Shown here in pieces: positions 45,016 to 53,984 of a DNA stretch of 64,000 nt (position 1 is the stretch's first letter; each line of letters starts with the position of its first letter). The stretch is taken from contig CAZDIO010000020.1 in NCBI GenBank assembly GCA_964505555.1, forward strand, positions 6,223-70,222. The letters are read 5' to 3'. Under the pieces are notes generated by a model, which was not told the DNA's origin, ran no database searches, and worked only from the letters and a program-made list of their open reading frames with translations. The DNA is from CAZDIO01 sp964505555. Lineage in GTDB: Bacteria > Bdellovibrionota_C > UBA2361 > SZUA-149 > CAZDIO01. The translations under genes were made by a program, and so were the position numbers.

Positions 45016-47256
45016 GTGAAAGGTAACGTTTTTAAACTTCAGTTTCTTCGCTCCCTTATTGCAACGGGGATAACTCTTTTTATTTGCCACACGGTAGATC
45101 TGGGCACACATCCGGGAATACTTGCTTTTGCGGTAGTCAGTGGCGTGTTGTTTTCTGGCTACCTTCTTCAAAAACCGATCACTACTCGCCGAGTAGTGTT
45201 CTATCATCTTGGATTCCTCGCTCTTGGAGCACTGTTATTATGGTGTGCTGATATCTTTGTTTCAAGCGGACTCGAGGTGGAGGGAGAACATGAGTTTCTT
45301 ATCTACCGCATCGGCGATCACCTCTCACTGACTGCGTTGTTTTATCTTCTTGGTTTTTTGGGCACCTGGTTCTTTTGGTCAAAAAGGGAGACCCTCTCTT
45401 TTGAAGTAATTACGATGAGTGCCTTTTTTATCTGGTTTCTCTCAGGTCATAGAAACTACTATCTTGATGCTCCAAAACAGGTCAGCGAAACAGCGTGGTT
45501 ACTCGGCGTTGCACCAGAGCATTTCCTACTCAGTCTTGGGGTGCTTTTTACACTCATTCTTGGTTTCTACCTCTCTCTTTCAACCGATCGCCCACTACTT
45601 CGGGGAGAAAATGTTATTGAGCATGCGGGACAAAGAAGGAAAGTTGCCCTTTTTGCAACACCATTTCTTGTTTTTCTTTTTCTTGTTGGCTACGCCGCAT
45701 ACGTAAATAAAACCTACTCTGCAAATATTAGCCGCGCAACAAATGGTGTCGGGGATGAAAACCAAGAAGGAACGAGCCCACTTGGGTTCCACTCCGCAAT
45801 CGGCAAAACAAAACAACCAGCCGCACTGGTAAGGCTTGAAGGTGATTACGCAAAGAATCCTTGGACACCGATGCTCTACTTACGAGAAGGTGCACTTTCT
45901 ACCTATAATGGAAACGAATTTGTTATTGCTCCACCAGAGTTTGACACCGATGTTCCGCGAATTCGCGCCGGTGAACCATGGCTTGCCTTAGAAAAAGGCG
46001 ACCAACCAAACCGGGAGAAACTCATTCAATCAGTATACCTTCTTGCCAAACACAACGCCCCGTTTGCGCTTGATTATCCAGCCAGCATCCGCTTGATTAA
46101 AAATCCAGATAAAGCCCGTTTTGAACTTGCCTATCAAGCGGTCTCTGTTGCTCCAACGACTGACTTAAAAAGTCTTATCGGTGAAGCAATTGGAGATCCT
46201 AACTGGAGCGAGGCAACCTGGGCGCATTATTTACGATCTCCAGGGAGCTTAACGGCGAAGGAGAAATGGCCTGTTGAGTATAAGAATGATGCCCCTGTGT
46301 ATGATGATCACGGAGAAGATCTTCGCTATGGAGCACTTGCAAAGAAACTCACTGCAGGGGTAGAAGCTCCGATCTTAAAAGCTGCTACGATCTCACAGTT
46401 TTTATCCGCAGCGAGCATCTACACAAGAAAGCCAGGCCACACCGTCTCCCCGAAGGGAGATCCCGTAGCCCCGTATCTTTTTAGTGATGAGAAGCGGGGA
46501 TACTGCGTGCACTTCTCCCATGCCGCTGTATATCTGATGCGACTTGCCGGCATCCCTGCACGAATCGCCACCGGATACTTAACGGATCTCAGTTACGCAA
46601 AAGATGGGCATATCTTACTTCATCTAGGAGATCGACACGCGTGGCCAGAAATTTATGTTCAAGGGATCGGCTGGACCGTCGTAGACGTAACCCCAAGCCA
46701 AGCTGAAAACGAGCAGGTGCTTGTTCCTGATGAAAAACTCCTTGAGGAGTTAATGAGTAAGTTAGCGCCTGCAGAGGAGCTTTTACCAACACCCCCGCTT
46801 GCTCCAGAAGATGCAATTGCTGAAACCGGTTTTGAAAAAGCTCTTGCCGCAAAAACATTGATCACACTCATTCTCGTAGCTCTTGTGACGTTTATCCTTA
46901 TAAAACTGTGGCTTCGTCTTTCGTGGCTTCTTCCAAGTAATCCTCAAAAGCGCCTCCGTCGTGCCTATACTTCAAGTATCTCGCTCCTTGCTGACTTGGG
47001 AATTATGCGCGGGTATGGTGAAACAAGGCGAGAGTTTGCACAGCGTGTATCTCGCATGGAAGGGGTAGATACGAAGCGTGTTACGGAGATAAAAGTAGAA
47101 ACTACGTATAAGAAACAGGGGCTTGCCGTAGACGCAGAAGAGCTCCATCTCGCTCTTTCTGAGTTCTCCCACTCCTTTAACCAGTCACGCTCCCGATTCA
47201 AACGGGTGCTTGCGTTCTTTAGCCCGTTATCGATTCCAAGGATCGGAAAATGGTAA
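45016..47256 (+). CDS. Transglutaminase-like membrane protein (TgpA/DUF3488 type)
   Basis: A 746-residue protein with about six N-terminal membrane helices, a periplasmic transglutaminase-like domain and a C-terminal helix with a cytosolic tail (DUF4129-like). The catalytic triad is visible: Cys in KRGYCVHFSHA, His in GDRHAWPEIY, Asp in VVDVTPSQ. It starts at GTG 45016. Likely a peptide-modifying or proteolytic enzyme at the membrane, working with the DUF58 and MoxR partners. Confidence 0.88.
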   Translation: MKGNVFKLQFLRSLIATGITLFICHTVDLGTHPGILAFAVVSGVLFSGYLLQKPITTRRVVFYHLGFLALGALLLWCADIFVSSGLEVEGEHEFLIYRIGDHLSLTALFYLLGFLGTWFFWSKRETLSFEVITMSAFFIWFLSGHRNYYLDAPKQVSETAWLLGVAPEHFLLSLGVLFTLILGFYLSLSTDRPLLRGENVIEHAGQRRKVALFATPFLVFLFLVGYAAYVNKTYSANISRATNGVGDENQEGTSPLGFHSAIGKTKQPAALVRLEGDYAKNPWTPMLYLREGALSTYNGNEFVIAPPEFDTDVPRIRAGEPWLALEKGDQPNREKLIQSVYLLAKHNAPFALDYPASIRLIKNPDKARFELAYQAVSVAPTTDLKSLIGEAIGDPNWSEATWAHYLRSPGSLTAKEKWPVEYKNDAPVYDDHGEDLRYGALAKKLTAGVEAPILKAATISQFLSAASIYTRKPGHTVSPKGDPVAPYLFSDEKRGYCVHFSHAAVYLMRLAGIPARIATGYLTDLSYAKDGHILLHLGDRHAWPEIYVQGIGWTVVDVTPSQAENEQVLVPDEKLLEELMSKLAPAEELLPTPPLAPEDAIAETGFEKALAAKTLITLILVALVTFILIKLWLRLSWLLPSNPQKRLRRAYTSSISLLADLGIMRGYGETRREFAQRVSRMEGVDTKRVTEIKVETTYKKQGLAVDAEELHLALSEFSHSFNQSRSRFKRVLAFFSPLSIPRIGKW

Positions 47257-47263
47257 TTGAAAA

Positions 47264-49318
47264 ATGGTAAAGCGCTTTTTCTTTTGGGTGATTATCGGAG
47301 CAAGTTGTTTTTTCAGCTTGTGTAATCTTTCTTACGCCGTTCCCGGTTTGGACACAGGGACCTCTGTTGAGGATTCCACACTTGATCCATCGTTACAGAG
47401 AAAAGATGAATCGTCACCAAAGAGTCTTGAAGAGGTTCTTGATGAAGCAAACATGCTCTTTCGAACCGATCGACCCCTTGATGCACGAACAAAACTTCTT
47501 AAGGCACTAGAGATCGCTCCCTCTGACTACCGCCCTCATATGCTCCTGGGAGCTTATTATCTTTCTGAGGTTGGGCATTTTCGTTTGGCCCTTCGATATC
47601 TCAGGCAAGCAGAGGAGCTTTTTGAAAAAAAGTATGGGAGCGAACGCCTTGGAAATCTCGATACCAGTGTGTGGCAGGAGCATGCACGGCTTCTCTATCT
47701 GATGTCTGAGGCGCGGTTGAACCTGGACAATTACGAAGGTGCGCTCAAAACGCTTGATCGGTTTGGTGCGCTCTATCGAGACAGTTGGTATCCGGGCACG
47801 CGAGCCTGGGTGTTAATGAAACTCAAGCGGGTCGATGAAGCCATTCAAGTTGCGCGTTCCGGACTGATCCTTGGAGCTGAGCCGGGAAGAACCTATAATA
47901 TCTTGGGGATTCTCCTTTCGATGAAGGGGCATCGAGAGCTTTCACTGGAGGCGTTTGGTCGAGCAATCAATTCTGAGTTACTCCTTGGAACCCTTGGCCA
48001 AGCAGCAACACCGCTGAATAACTCAGGAGAGGTCTACCGAGAAATCTTTCAAGACGATCTTGCCGAAGCCTCCTGGCTCAAAGCGCTTCAACTCCGAGAT
48101 GGGTGCGATCATATCTTACCGAGCTTAAACTTAGCGATCCTCTACACCGATGAGCTTCGACTCTTTCAAGCACAACGCACCCTTGATGACTTCAAAGCAT
48201 GTTTTGCACAAAACGCCCTTCGTTCTGATACTGAGCATCGTGGTCTCCTCGCTCTTGCCGAAGGACGACTCCTTCTTCGTCAAGGAGATGCAGAAAAAGC
48301 GCTTCCCTTACTTCAACAAGCTCTTGAGCGAGAGCAGTGGTTTGGAAAAATTGGCACTAATGAAAACGACCTCCGCTTTGCAGCAACTATCACCATGGCA
48401 CAAACACTTCGAGCGATATATTCTGAACAAAAAGACCTAATCAGCGAGAATGTCTCAGCACGACTTATGAATGCGGTGCAGAGTCCGCTACTCCCCCTTC
48501 GTGCCTGGTGGTATGAGCGTCGAGCTCGAGAGATCGCGCTTGATGAATTAGAAAATTTTGAAGATCTTTTTATTCGAAATACCGATACGATGGTTGAATA
48601 CCCCACGTTAGGAGATGTTACGAAGGGGTTTCCCGTTAATTCTTTTAAAACACGAATCTCTAAAATGCTCTCTACTGATACCCGAGAAGGGGCACGCCCA
48701 TTTTATAAACTCTATCTTGCGGAGAATTTACTGGCGCATGGAAAAACAAAAGAAGGGGTTTTAAAACTTGAAGAGAGTCTGCGTGAGCTTCGGCCAATTG
48801 ATCGACTGGCTCGGGCACAGACATTGGCTCTTCTTGAATCAACACAGAAAACAAACACTGGCTGGTTTTCGGGGAAGAATCAAAACGAAGAGCTTCGCTC
48901 AATTGCGCGAAGAAAAGAGCTTTTCTCCTTACTGCCTTCACATTTTCGCTACTACGATCTGCTTCTTCCGGTAACCGTAGTAAAACGATCCTCACAAACG
49001 GCAGACAATGAGCTCCTCCAAACAATCAGCAGTGAGCTCCTTGAGAGGCGCTTTGTTGAAGAATCTGCTTTGCTTACCGACTATAGACTTGAAGTAGCGC
49101 TCAACCCGATTGCCGGGAAGGAAGGTCGGTTGAAACTGGGTCTTATGCTCTATCAAGAAAATAGCCTCATCTCCCAAGCTACTGGAGAAGTTTCACTTGA
49201 TGGCGAGGAGAGAAGTAAGGTAATGAATGAATTCATTGCCGTAACGTTTCGTCACAAGGCAGATCCCGAGCCGGAACCGGTTCCGGAGCTTAAGATGTTT
49301 TCTTCGGATGGTCAATGA
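47264..49318 (+). CDS. Exported TPR-repeat protein
   Basis: A 684-residue protein with a signal peptide (FFFWVIIGASCFFSLCNLSYA) and many helical repeats of TPR type from about 55 to 480 (for example EVLDEANMLFRTDRPLDARTK and GRTYNILGILLSMKGHRELS). The C-terminal 200 residues are not recognised. It starts 8 bases after the transglutaminase stop. Probably a periplasmic scaffold for the products of this operon. Confidence 0.8.
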   Translation: MVKRFFFWVIIGASCFFSLCNLSYAVPGLDTGTSVEDSTLDPSLQRKDESSPKSLEEVLDEANMLFRTDRPLDARTKLLKALEIAPSDYRPHMLLGAYYLSEVGHFRLALRYLRQAEELFEKKYGSERLGNLDTSVWQEHARLLYLMSEARLNLDNYEGALKTLDRFGALYRDSWYPGTRAWVLMKLKRVDEAIQVARSGLILGAEPGRTYNILGILLSMKGHRELSLEAFGRAINSELLLGTLGQAATPLNNSGEVYREIFQDDLAEASWLKALQLRDGCDHILPSLNLAILYTDELRLFQAQRTLDDFKACFAQNALRSDTEHRGLLALAEGRLLLRQGDAEKALPLLQQALEREQWFGKIGTNENDLRFAATITMAQTLRAIYSEQKDLISENVSARLMNAVQSPLLPLRAWWYERRAREIALDELENFEDLFIRNTDTMVEYPTLGDVTKGFPVNSFKTRISKMLSTDTREGARPFYKLYLAENLLAHGKTKEGVLKLEESLRELRPIDRLARAQTLALLESTQKTNTGWFSGKNQNEELRSIARRKELFSLLPSHFRYYDLLLPVTVVKRSSQTADNELLQTISSELLERRFVEESALLTDYRLEVALNPIAGKEGRLKLGLMLYQENSLISQATGEVSLDGEERSKVMNEFIAVTFRHKADPEPEPVPELKMFSSDGQ

Positions 49319-49329
49319 TCACTATTAAA

Positions 49330-49386
49330 TTAAATACAGCTAAATTAATACAGCTAGATTAACACAACCAGGTTAATACAAAGAGA
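49330..49386 (+). repeat. Four imperfect 14-bp direct repeats before moxR
   Basis: Units TTAAATACAGCTAAA, TTAATACAGCTAGA, TTAACACAACCAGG and TTAATACAAAGAGA stand in a row in the 73-bp gap between the TPR and MoxR genes. The last unit supplies the ribosome site region. They could be protein-binding sites or a simple slippage array. Confidence 0.5.
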
Positions 49387-49391
49387 GTCGC

Positions 49392-50420
49392 ATGAGAGAT
49401 GGAATAGCTGAATCGCAACGGGTTGAAAACGGACAAAACAGCGCGATCAAAGAAGCATTTACCACGTTAAAAACTCTTCGAGAGAGTTTAGAGAAGGTCA
49501 TTCGTGGTCGCACCGATACGCTGAAACTTGTGCTCACAGGGCTTATCGCTGATGGCCATGTTCTTATTGAAGACTATCCCGGCTCTGGAAAGACGACTCT
49601 GGCAAAAACCCTTGGCTGTTCGATCGATTGTTCTGACTCAGGAGAGATCGCTCCAAATATACTTCCTTTTCGAAGAGTTCAATTTACCCCAGATCTTCTC
49701 CCTTCTGATGTCCTTGGAGTAAATATCTTTGACCCTAAAAATGCTTCATTTCATTTTCAACACGGTCCGATCTTTGCGCATGTGGTTCTTGCCGATGAGA
49801 TCAATCGAACGGGGCCAAAGGTTCAGGCTGCGTTTTTGGAGTGCATGGCTGAGCGTCAGGTGACGATTGATAATGTTACCTACCCTCTTGATGAACTCTT
49901 CTTTGTGATGGGAACTCAGAATCCGCTTGATCTTGCAGGAACTTATCCACTCCCCCTGGTGCAGCTTGATCGCTTTTTGTTGAGAGTTCCCATGAGATAC
50001 GTAGAGAAAGAGACCGAACTTGAGATATTAAAGAGCGCAGATGAGATCGCTCATGCGGTGAGGCATGTTCGTCCAGTGGTTACGCGTGGGCAGATTCTTC
50101 GTGCACGTCAAGCAACTGGAGCGGTACATATTCATGAACAGATCCTGCAAACGATCGTTTCTATTGTACAAGAAACTCGGCACAACCCACTTCTCCAATT
50201 TGGAGCATCAACGCGTGCCGCGATCATGCTCAAGCGTGCGCTGAGCGCCTGGGCACTCATTGAGGGTCGAGAGTATGTCACCGAAGACGATCTTAAATAC
50301 ATCGCCCCCTTCGTCCTCCAACACCGCCTCCGCTTTCATCCCGGAGCAGGAAACATCGACGAGTCCTTCCGCGCACTCATCGATCCGCATCTAGAAAAGC
50401 TAATTACAAAGAGCTTTTAA
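49392..50420 (+). CDS. moxR: MoxR-type AAA+ ATPase
   Basis: A 342-residue cytosolic ATPase. Walker A DYPGSGKTTLAKTLG near residue 60, Walker B VLADEINRTGPKVQAAFLE near 132, sensor 1 GTQNP near 177, arginine-finger region LDRF, and the C-terminal lid. MoxR proteins act as chaperones that remodel DUF58 or von Willebrand A proteins, which fits its place at the end of this operon. Confidence 0.93.
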   Translation: MRDGIAESQRVENGQNSAIKEAFTTLKTLRESLEKVIRGRTDTLKLVLTGLIADGHVLIEDYPGSGKTTLAKTLGCSIDCSDSGEIAPNILPFRRVQFTPDLLPSDVLGVNIFDPKNASFHFQHGPIFAHVVLADEINRTGPKVQAAFLECMAERQVTIDNVTYPLDELFFVMGTQNPLDLAGTYPLPLVQLDRFLLRVPMRYVEKETELEILKSADEIAHAVRHVRPVVTRGQILRARQATGAVHIHEQILQTIVSIVQETRHNPLLQFGASTRAAIMLKRALSAWALIEGREYVTEDDLKYIAPFVLQHRLRFHPGAGNIDESFRALIDPHLEKLITKSF

Positions 50421-50585
50421 ACCAAATACCCTATACCCTTTATTTCTGCCCACAACCAAAACTCTGCGTTCAATTAAAAAGCCTCACAATTACTATCATC
50501 TACTCATCCAAAACTAATTCTCTCCAATTGCCTACAAAAGAATAAACTGTTTGGTTCTGTATTGCTCCCGCGAACGGTGTTTGGG

Positions 50586-51033
50586 TTGAACACAGAGTTC
50601 CACAGGGTTACACAGAGTTTGGGAAAATTTAGTTGGCAAGTCTTACGATACCATTTTTCAAAGAAGAGACGTGGAAGTTGAGCAGTAAGCCTACTGGTTT
50701 TTTGCTGAGCTTTAGGTAGGTAAGCAGTTGAACCTTATGAATGGGGCTCAGCTGAGACACAGCCTTTAATTCAACAATGACTAAATCATTTACGAGCAGA
50801 TCTAAGCGATATCCGATATCGATGGTCACACCATCATAAGAGACTGGCAGTGTGACTTCAGCCAAAGCTTTCATTCCCTGCTTAAGAAGTTCGTGCTGAA
50901 GACAAACGGCATAAGGGCGTTCAAGCAGTCCTGGTCCGAGAACAGTATGAACCCGACAGGCACTCTGAATAATAATCTCAGTAATTCTATTTATTTCCAT
51001 ACTCTGTGTAACCCTGTGAAACTCTGCGTTCAA
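50586..51033. mobile_element. GxxExxY cassette with 33-bp inverted ends, copy 1
   Basis: Left end TTGAACACAGAGTTCCACAG... (50586-50618) and right end (51001-51033) form a 33-bp inverted repeat with two mismatches, built on CACAGGGTTACACAGAGT. The cassette contains only the GxxExxY gene. A second, decayed copy lies 0.9 kb away at 51920-52143, and a loose end (ACTCTGCGTTCAATTAAAA) at 50461-50479 shows a third insertion or partial deletion. Confidence 0.65.
50629..51000 (-). CDS. GxxExxY-family protein
   Basis: A 123-residue protein from MEINRITEIIIQ. Motif GPGLLERPY gives the family signature GxxExxY near residue 25. Downstream DIGYRLDLLVNDLVIVELKA matches the D...ExK pattern of PD-(D/E)XK nuclease-like folds. 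The cellular role of this widespread family is not known; frequent isolated copies in inverted repeats suggest a selfish or mobile habit. Nothing nearby is in an operon with it. Confidence 0.85.
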   Translation of the reverse strand: MEINRITEIIIQSACRVHTVLGPGLLERPYAVCLQHELLKQGMKALAEVTLPVSYDGVTIDIGYRLDLLVNDLVIVELKAVSQLSPIHKVQLLTYLKLSKKPVGLLLNFHVSSLKNGIVRLAN

Positions 51034-51185
51034 TTAAAAGATCTCACAGGTATTATCGTTTGCTCCCCGATGACGAATCCACTGCGTTATGGTAAGTAAT
51101 AATATTACGGCTTGGGTAGACAGTAGAGGCATCCGTGACGTGAGTCGATCATGTGGCGGATGCCGTTATCAACTATTGGTTTTTC

Positions 51186-51233
51186 AATCCAAGTAGCAAT
51201 TTGAGGGTGATCTCTCAAATTGCTGCTTGGATT
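51186..51233. repeat. Hairpin upstream of the 51299-51715 gene
   Basis: AATCCAAGTAGCAATTTGAG (51186-51205) pairs with 51214-51233 at 19 of 20 positions, 8-base loop. With the hairpin at 51731-51783 it brackets one gene, as at 10387-11298. Confidence 0.65.
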
Positions 51234-51298
51234 CCCGCACTGAGGCAGCGATTCGGGGCGTGCCCGAATCTTATCAGTGCATTGGTTTGGAGTTCATT

Positions 51299-51715
51299 AT
51301 GCCATCTTCACAATCCTTCAAAGAGGCAAAGAAACAGGTCAGCAACTGGAACGGGGTGTTCTGTTTTGGTGGTCGCGTATATTGCCCACAGGAATGGCAG
51401 TCTGCGGTGGACGGAATGGCGCAAGATCCGGTCACGGAGGAAGCTTTGGTGCGTTTCATGTTCGGTGACCGGGCTGTGATCGTCGCGATCAAAAGCGATC
51501 TCAGCTGGAGGAAAGTTTCCCGAATCCCGCGAACGATCTCGTGGGTGAGTCGGATTGAAGACCTTCCCCAATGTTGGAAACAGCGCGCACTAAGTTGCAA
51601 TGAAATAAGCTGGGGATTTGACGACAATATGCGCTGCGCTGTGCTTGAATTTGAGATCCCGACGACACCCGCGCGACGCCCCCGCCAAACACGTGCGAAG
51701 GCTCTCGTTGTGTAA
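51299..51715 (+). CDS. Unknown soluble protein in a hairpin-bracketed unit
   Basis: A 138-residue product starting at MPSSQSFKEAKKQ; GGAG lies 6 bases before ATG 51299. The frame is open upstream to 51227, but only this start has a ribosome site. Tryptophan-rich middle (SWRKVSRIPRTISWVSRIED) and a basic, proline-rich tail (TTPARRPRQTRAKALVV). G+C is clearly higher than the neighbours. Flanked by two 20-bp hairpins and located between the two GxxExxY cassettes. No family is recognised. Confidence 0.55.
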   Translation: MPSSQSFKEAKKQVSNWNGVFCFGGRVYCPQEWQSAVDGMAQDPVTEEALVRFMFGDRAVIVAIKSDLSWRKVSRIPRTISWVSRIEDLPQCWKQRALSCNEISWGFDDNMRCAVLEFEIPTTPARRPRQTRAKALVV

Positions 51716-51730
51716 TTGCGGATTGGTGTT

Positions 51731-51783
51731 GAAGCCGCTATCAACAGGTTTGTCTTAATAAGGAACCTGTTGATAGCGGCTTC
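51731..51783 (+). terminator. Perfect 20-bp hairpin
   Basis: GAAGCCGCTATCAACAGGTT (51731-51750) pairs perfectly with 51764-51783 around a 13-base loop, 16 bases after the stop of the preceding gene. No T run follows the stem. Confidence 0.7.
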
Positions 51784-51919
51784 GCTCCTCAAGCTTCCCA
51801 GTCTCCCATGAAAAACAATTAGATTGACTGATCTTTTCTATCTACCAGTTTCTATTGTCATAGCTGTATACATTCAAAGATTCTCTGATAGCACCTGTAC
51901 AACGCAAACGGTGTTCGGG

Positions 51920-52143
51920 TTGAACACAGAGTTTCACAGGGTTACACAGAGTTTGAGAAAATTAGTTAGCTATTCTTACGATACCATTTTTTAGAGATGG
52001 GGTGTGGAAATTGAGGAGTAAGCCTACTGGTTTTCTACTGAGCTTGAGGTAGGTGAGGAGTTGGACTTTGTGAATAGGACTTAGCTGAGATACAGCCTTT
52101 AATTCACCATACTCTGTGTAACCCTGTGAAACTCTGTGTTCAA
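51920..52143. mobile_element. GxxExxY cassette, copy 2, internally deleted
   Basis: The 33-bp ends (51920-51952 and 52111-52143) are a perfect inverted repeat. Only the last 45 or so codons of the gene remain. Confidence 0.7.
51962..52107 (-). pseudogene. GxxExxY gene remnant
   Basis: Matches the C-terminal part of the intact protein at 50629-51000 (ELKAVSQLSPIHKVQLLTYL, then KPVGLLLNF and NGIVRIAN) with few changes. The N-terminal two thirds, including GxxExxY, are lost by a deletion that joins codons near VELKA directly to the cassette end. Not functional. Confidence 0.8.
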
Positions 52144-52302
52144 TTAAAAAGGCTTCTTTTGTATTATCGTTGCTAAAAATCCTTGACGCGCAGCCGTATA
52201 GCCAAACTTTTCCGCCCGGGTTTATAAAGTTTCTCAACAATCAGTCGACAGCATGTAAGACCTTGAAACTTTAAGGATTTACAAGAAAAGGAATCTTTTA
52301 GA

Positions 52303-52665
52303 ATGGCAATTAATCCTGTCTCTACTTCAGCAAGCTCTTTAAACACAGCACCACGAAAACGAATACAAGATGAGATTATCTCCTCAAAGAAATCCGCTCC
52401 GCCACCAAGTTCAAAAGATGATGCAGTCTCTGTGAAGCTTTCAGATAAAGCAGCTTCACCTAAAAGAGTCTCAGTTCAGCAAGAGCTCCTCCGAGATGGG
52501 GCCGATCGAGTAAGTAGTGATCGATCAAAAGTGGCACAAGAAAAAGGTAGCGCACCGGCAGCGAGTGAAACAAAGGAAAGCGCCTCCTCGACCCCAGCCA
52601 AAGAGCGAAAGTCAGTTCAGCAAGAAATTATAGATAGTAACAAAAAACCAGCTACGATTGCCTAA
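52303..52665 (+). CDS. Disordered protein with three short repeats
   Basis: A 120-residue product, rich in Ser, Ala, Lys, Pro and probably unfolded. Three similar motifs occur: RKRIQDEIISSKK (near 19), RVSVQQELLRDG (near 52) and RKSVQQEIIDSNKK (near 104). They share a basic residue, V/I, Q-(Q/D)-E and two aliphatics, so they could bind the same partner three times. AAGGAA lies about 9 bases before the ATG. Function unknown. Confidence 0.55.
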   Translation: MAINPVSTSASSLNTAPRKRIQDEIISSKKSAPPPSSKDDAVSVKLSDKAASPKRVSVQQELLRDGADRVSSDRSKVAQEKGSAPAASETKESASSTPAKERKSVQQEIIDSNKKPATIA

Positions 52666-52670
52666 GAATC

Positions 52671-52800
52671 TCTAACAAAATGACGTTTCATTCCTGTCAT
52701 TGCGAGCCCGAAGGCCGCCGGGCGAAGCGAAGCAATCTCGAAGCCTTATTTATAGTATGAGATTGCTTCGCTTCGCTCGCAACGACGGGAAGTTTCATGC
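52671..52800. repeat. Palindromic GCGAAGCGAAG repeat, copy 2
   Basis: Inner arms GCGAAGCGAAGCAATCTC (52722-52739) and its complement (52759-52776) pair perfectly; outer arms GTCATTGCGAGC and GCTCGCAACGAC extend the stem. The left flank TCTAACAAAATGACGTTTC also matches the copy at 44851. Confidence 0.75.
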
Positions 52801-52842
52801 TCTAAAATCTCTGCTCTCAAGTTCAGTGTAGTAGCGGTAAGC

Positions 52843-53460
52843 TTAACGCTGACCAGCGAGAACGAGTGGCCAAACAAGAAGATTAATTATAAACGACACT
52901 CCGATCGCCACAATAAAAGAGACGATGATATAGCCTATCTTCTTTTCTGCAGGCACTTCCATCATCGGCTCTACGCCATGATAAAAGATATACAGGCCAT
53001 ATAAACTAAAGAGCCCACCAAGCATTAAGATCAGGGAGTGTGGAAAAATATTTAAAATCCCAGCAAGTAGCCCTGGGGTCATTGAATACGTAACTAACTT
53101 CACCGCATGAACAAGTGATTTTCTTCCTCCAAAACTTGCTGAAAGAAAATCTAACACCATGGCGATCAGATAGACCATGGCAAGTCCGAGAGCAAAGCTG
53201 ACGATCATTCCGATTAGGCCGGAAAAAAACGGTGTTCTCTGAACTCCCGCAAGCGGCACCTGGATCCCAAAAAAAACTCTGCCGATAAAACCACAGATCG
53301 CTCCTAGCGCAGAAAGTGGGATGAGATACTTAATGTAGATCTCTTTAATCGAATCTGGCTCAGACTTAATCTGCTGCCATGTCTCTTTGGGAGAGACGAT
53401 AATTGCTTTTGCGCGTGAAATAATAAACTGAACGTCAAACGGTAACTGTGAAGCAGCCAT
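52843..53460 (-). CDS. Yip1-family membrane protein
   Basis: A 205-residue protein with about five membrane helices. The N-terminal ISRAKAIIVSPKETWQQIK is the usual head of bacterial Yip1/DUF1282 proteins, and the central SFALGLAMVYLIAMVLDFLSASFGG and later VKLVTYSMTPGLLAGI fit the family. AAGGAGG lies about 6 bases before the ATG. Function in bacteria is not established. Confidence 0.85.
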   Translation of the reverse strand: MAASQLPFDVQFIISRAKAIIVSPKETWQQIKSEPDSIKEIYIKYLIPLSALGAICGFIGRVFFGIQVPLAGVQRTPFFSGLIGMIVSFALGLAMVYLIAMVLDFLSASFGGRKSLVHAVKLVTYSMTPGLLAGILNIFPHSLILMLGGLFSLYGLYIFYHGVEPMMEVPAEKKIGYIIVSFIVAIGVSFIINLLVWPLVLAGQR

Positions 53461-53653
53461 AGTGATCCTCCTTGAAGCCTAACTGGGGCTCACTCTATAG
53501 GAAGAGGAGGTTTGCTTCCAGCTATTTAGGCTGAAAACGTTGCAGTTTTGTCAGTAATAAGAGGAGGTTTGGGGTAATTTCACAAAATAAACCTTCGATC
53601 TCCAAAACGCTACGTCTTGAAAAGAAACAGACATAACTCTTAAGAAGAATATT

Positions 53654-53890
53654 TTACCCCCATTTCTTTCTTTGCGGTTTCGTTCCTGCTGAGCACCCAC
53701 ATGCACCGCAGCGTGGGCAGCGAATCCAGTAGCAGAAACCACACCGTGCACCAAGAGAGTCTTGGAGGAGAGTTTTACAATTAAAACATTTTGCAGTACG
53801 TCCCAATCGGTGGCCTCTTTTACGGCCCCACCTCCGAAAAGGAAAAAAGAAGTAAGAGAGATTTGAAAAAATGCGGTTACGAAATGACAT
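53654..53890 (-). CDS. Small zinc-ribbon protein
   Basis: A 78-residue product from ATG 53890; AGGAAG lies 6 bases upstream. The C-terminal half has paired cysteines: CFNCKTLL, ARCGFCYWIRC, PRCGACGC, giving two zinc knuckles. The N-terminal part is basic with FFFPFRRWGRK. Probably binds zinc and nucleic acid. It lies divergently, 94 bases from the helicase-PLD gene, but no functional link is shown. Confidence 0.5.
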   Translation of the reverse strand: MSFRNRIFSNLSYFFFPFRRWGRKRGHRLGRTAKCFNCKTLLQDSLGARCGFCYWIRCPRCGACGCSAGTKPQRKKWG

Positions 53891-53984
53891 CGGATTCTTC
53901 CTGCATTCAATAAATACCACGCGCAAAAAAGATGTGCAATAATTTGCAAGCAGATCTTAAAATTCAAAACAGCTGATCACGCAG

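Noticed and set aside
51274..51792. A 172-residue leftward frame opposite the 51299-51715 gene
   Set aside because: The rightward frame has a GGAG site and is followed by a perfect hairpin. The leftward one would have to start inside that hairpin.
53551..53967. A 138-residue leftward frame overlapping the zinc-ribbon gene
   Set aside because: The alternative frame has the Cys-pair pattern and a ribosome site; the longer one has neither.
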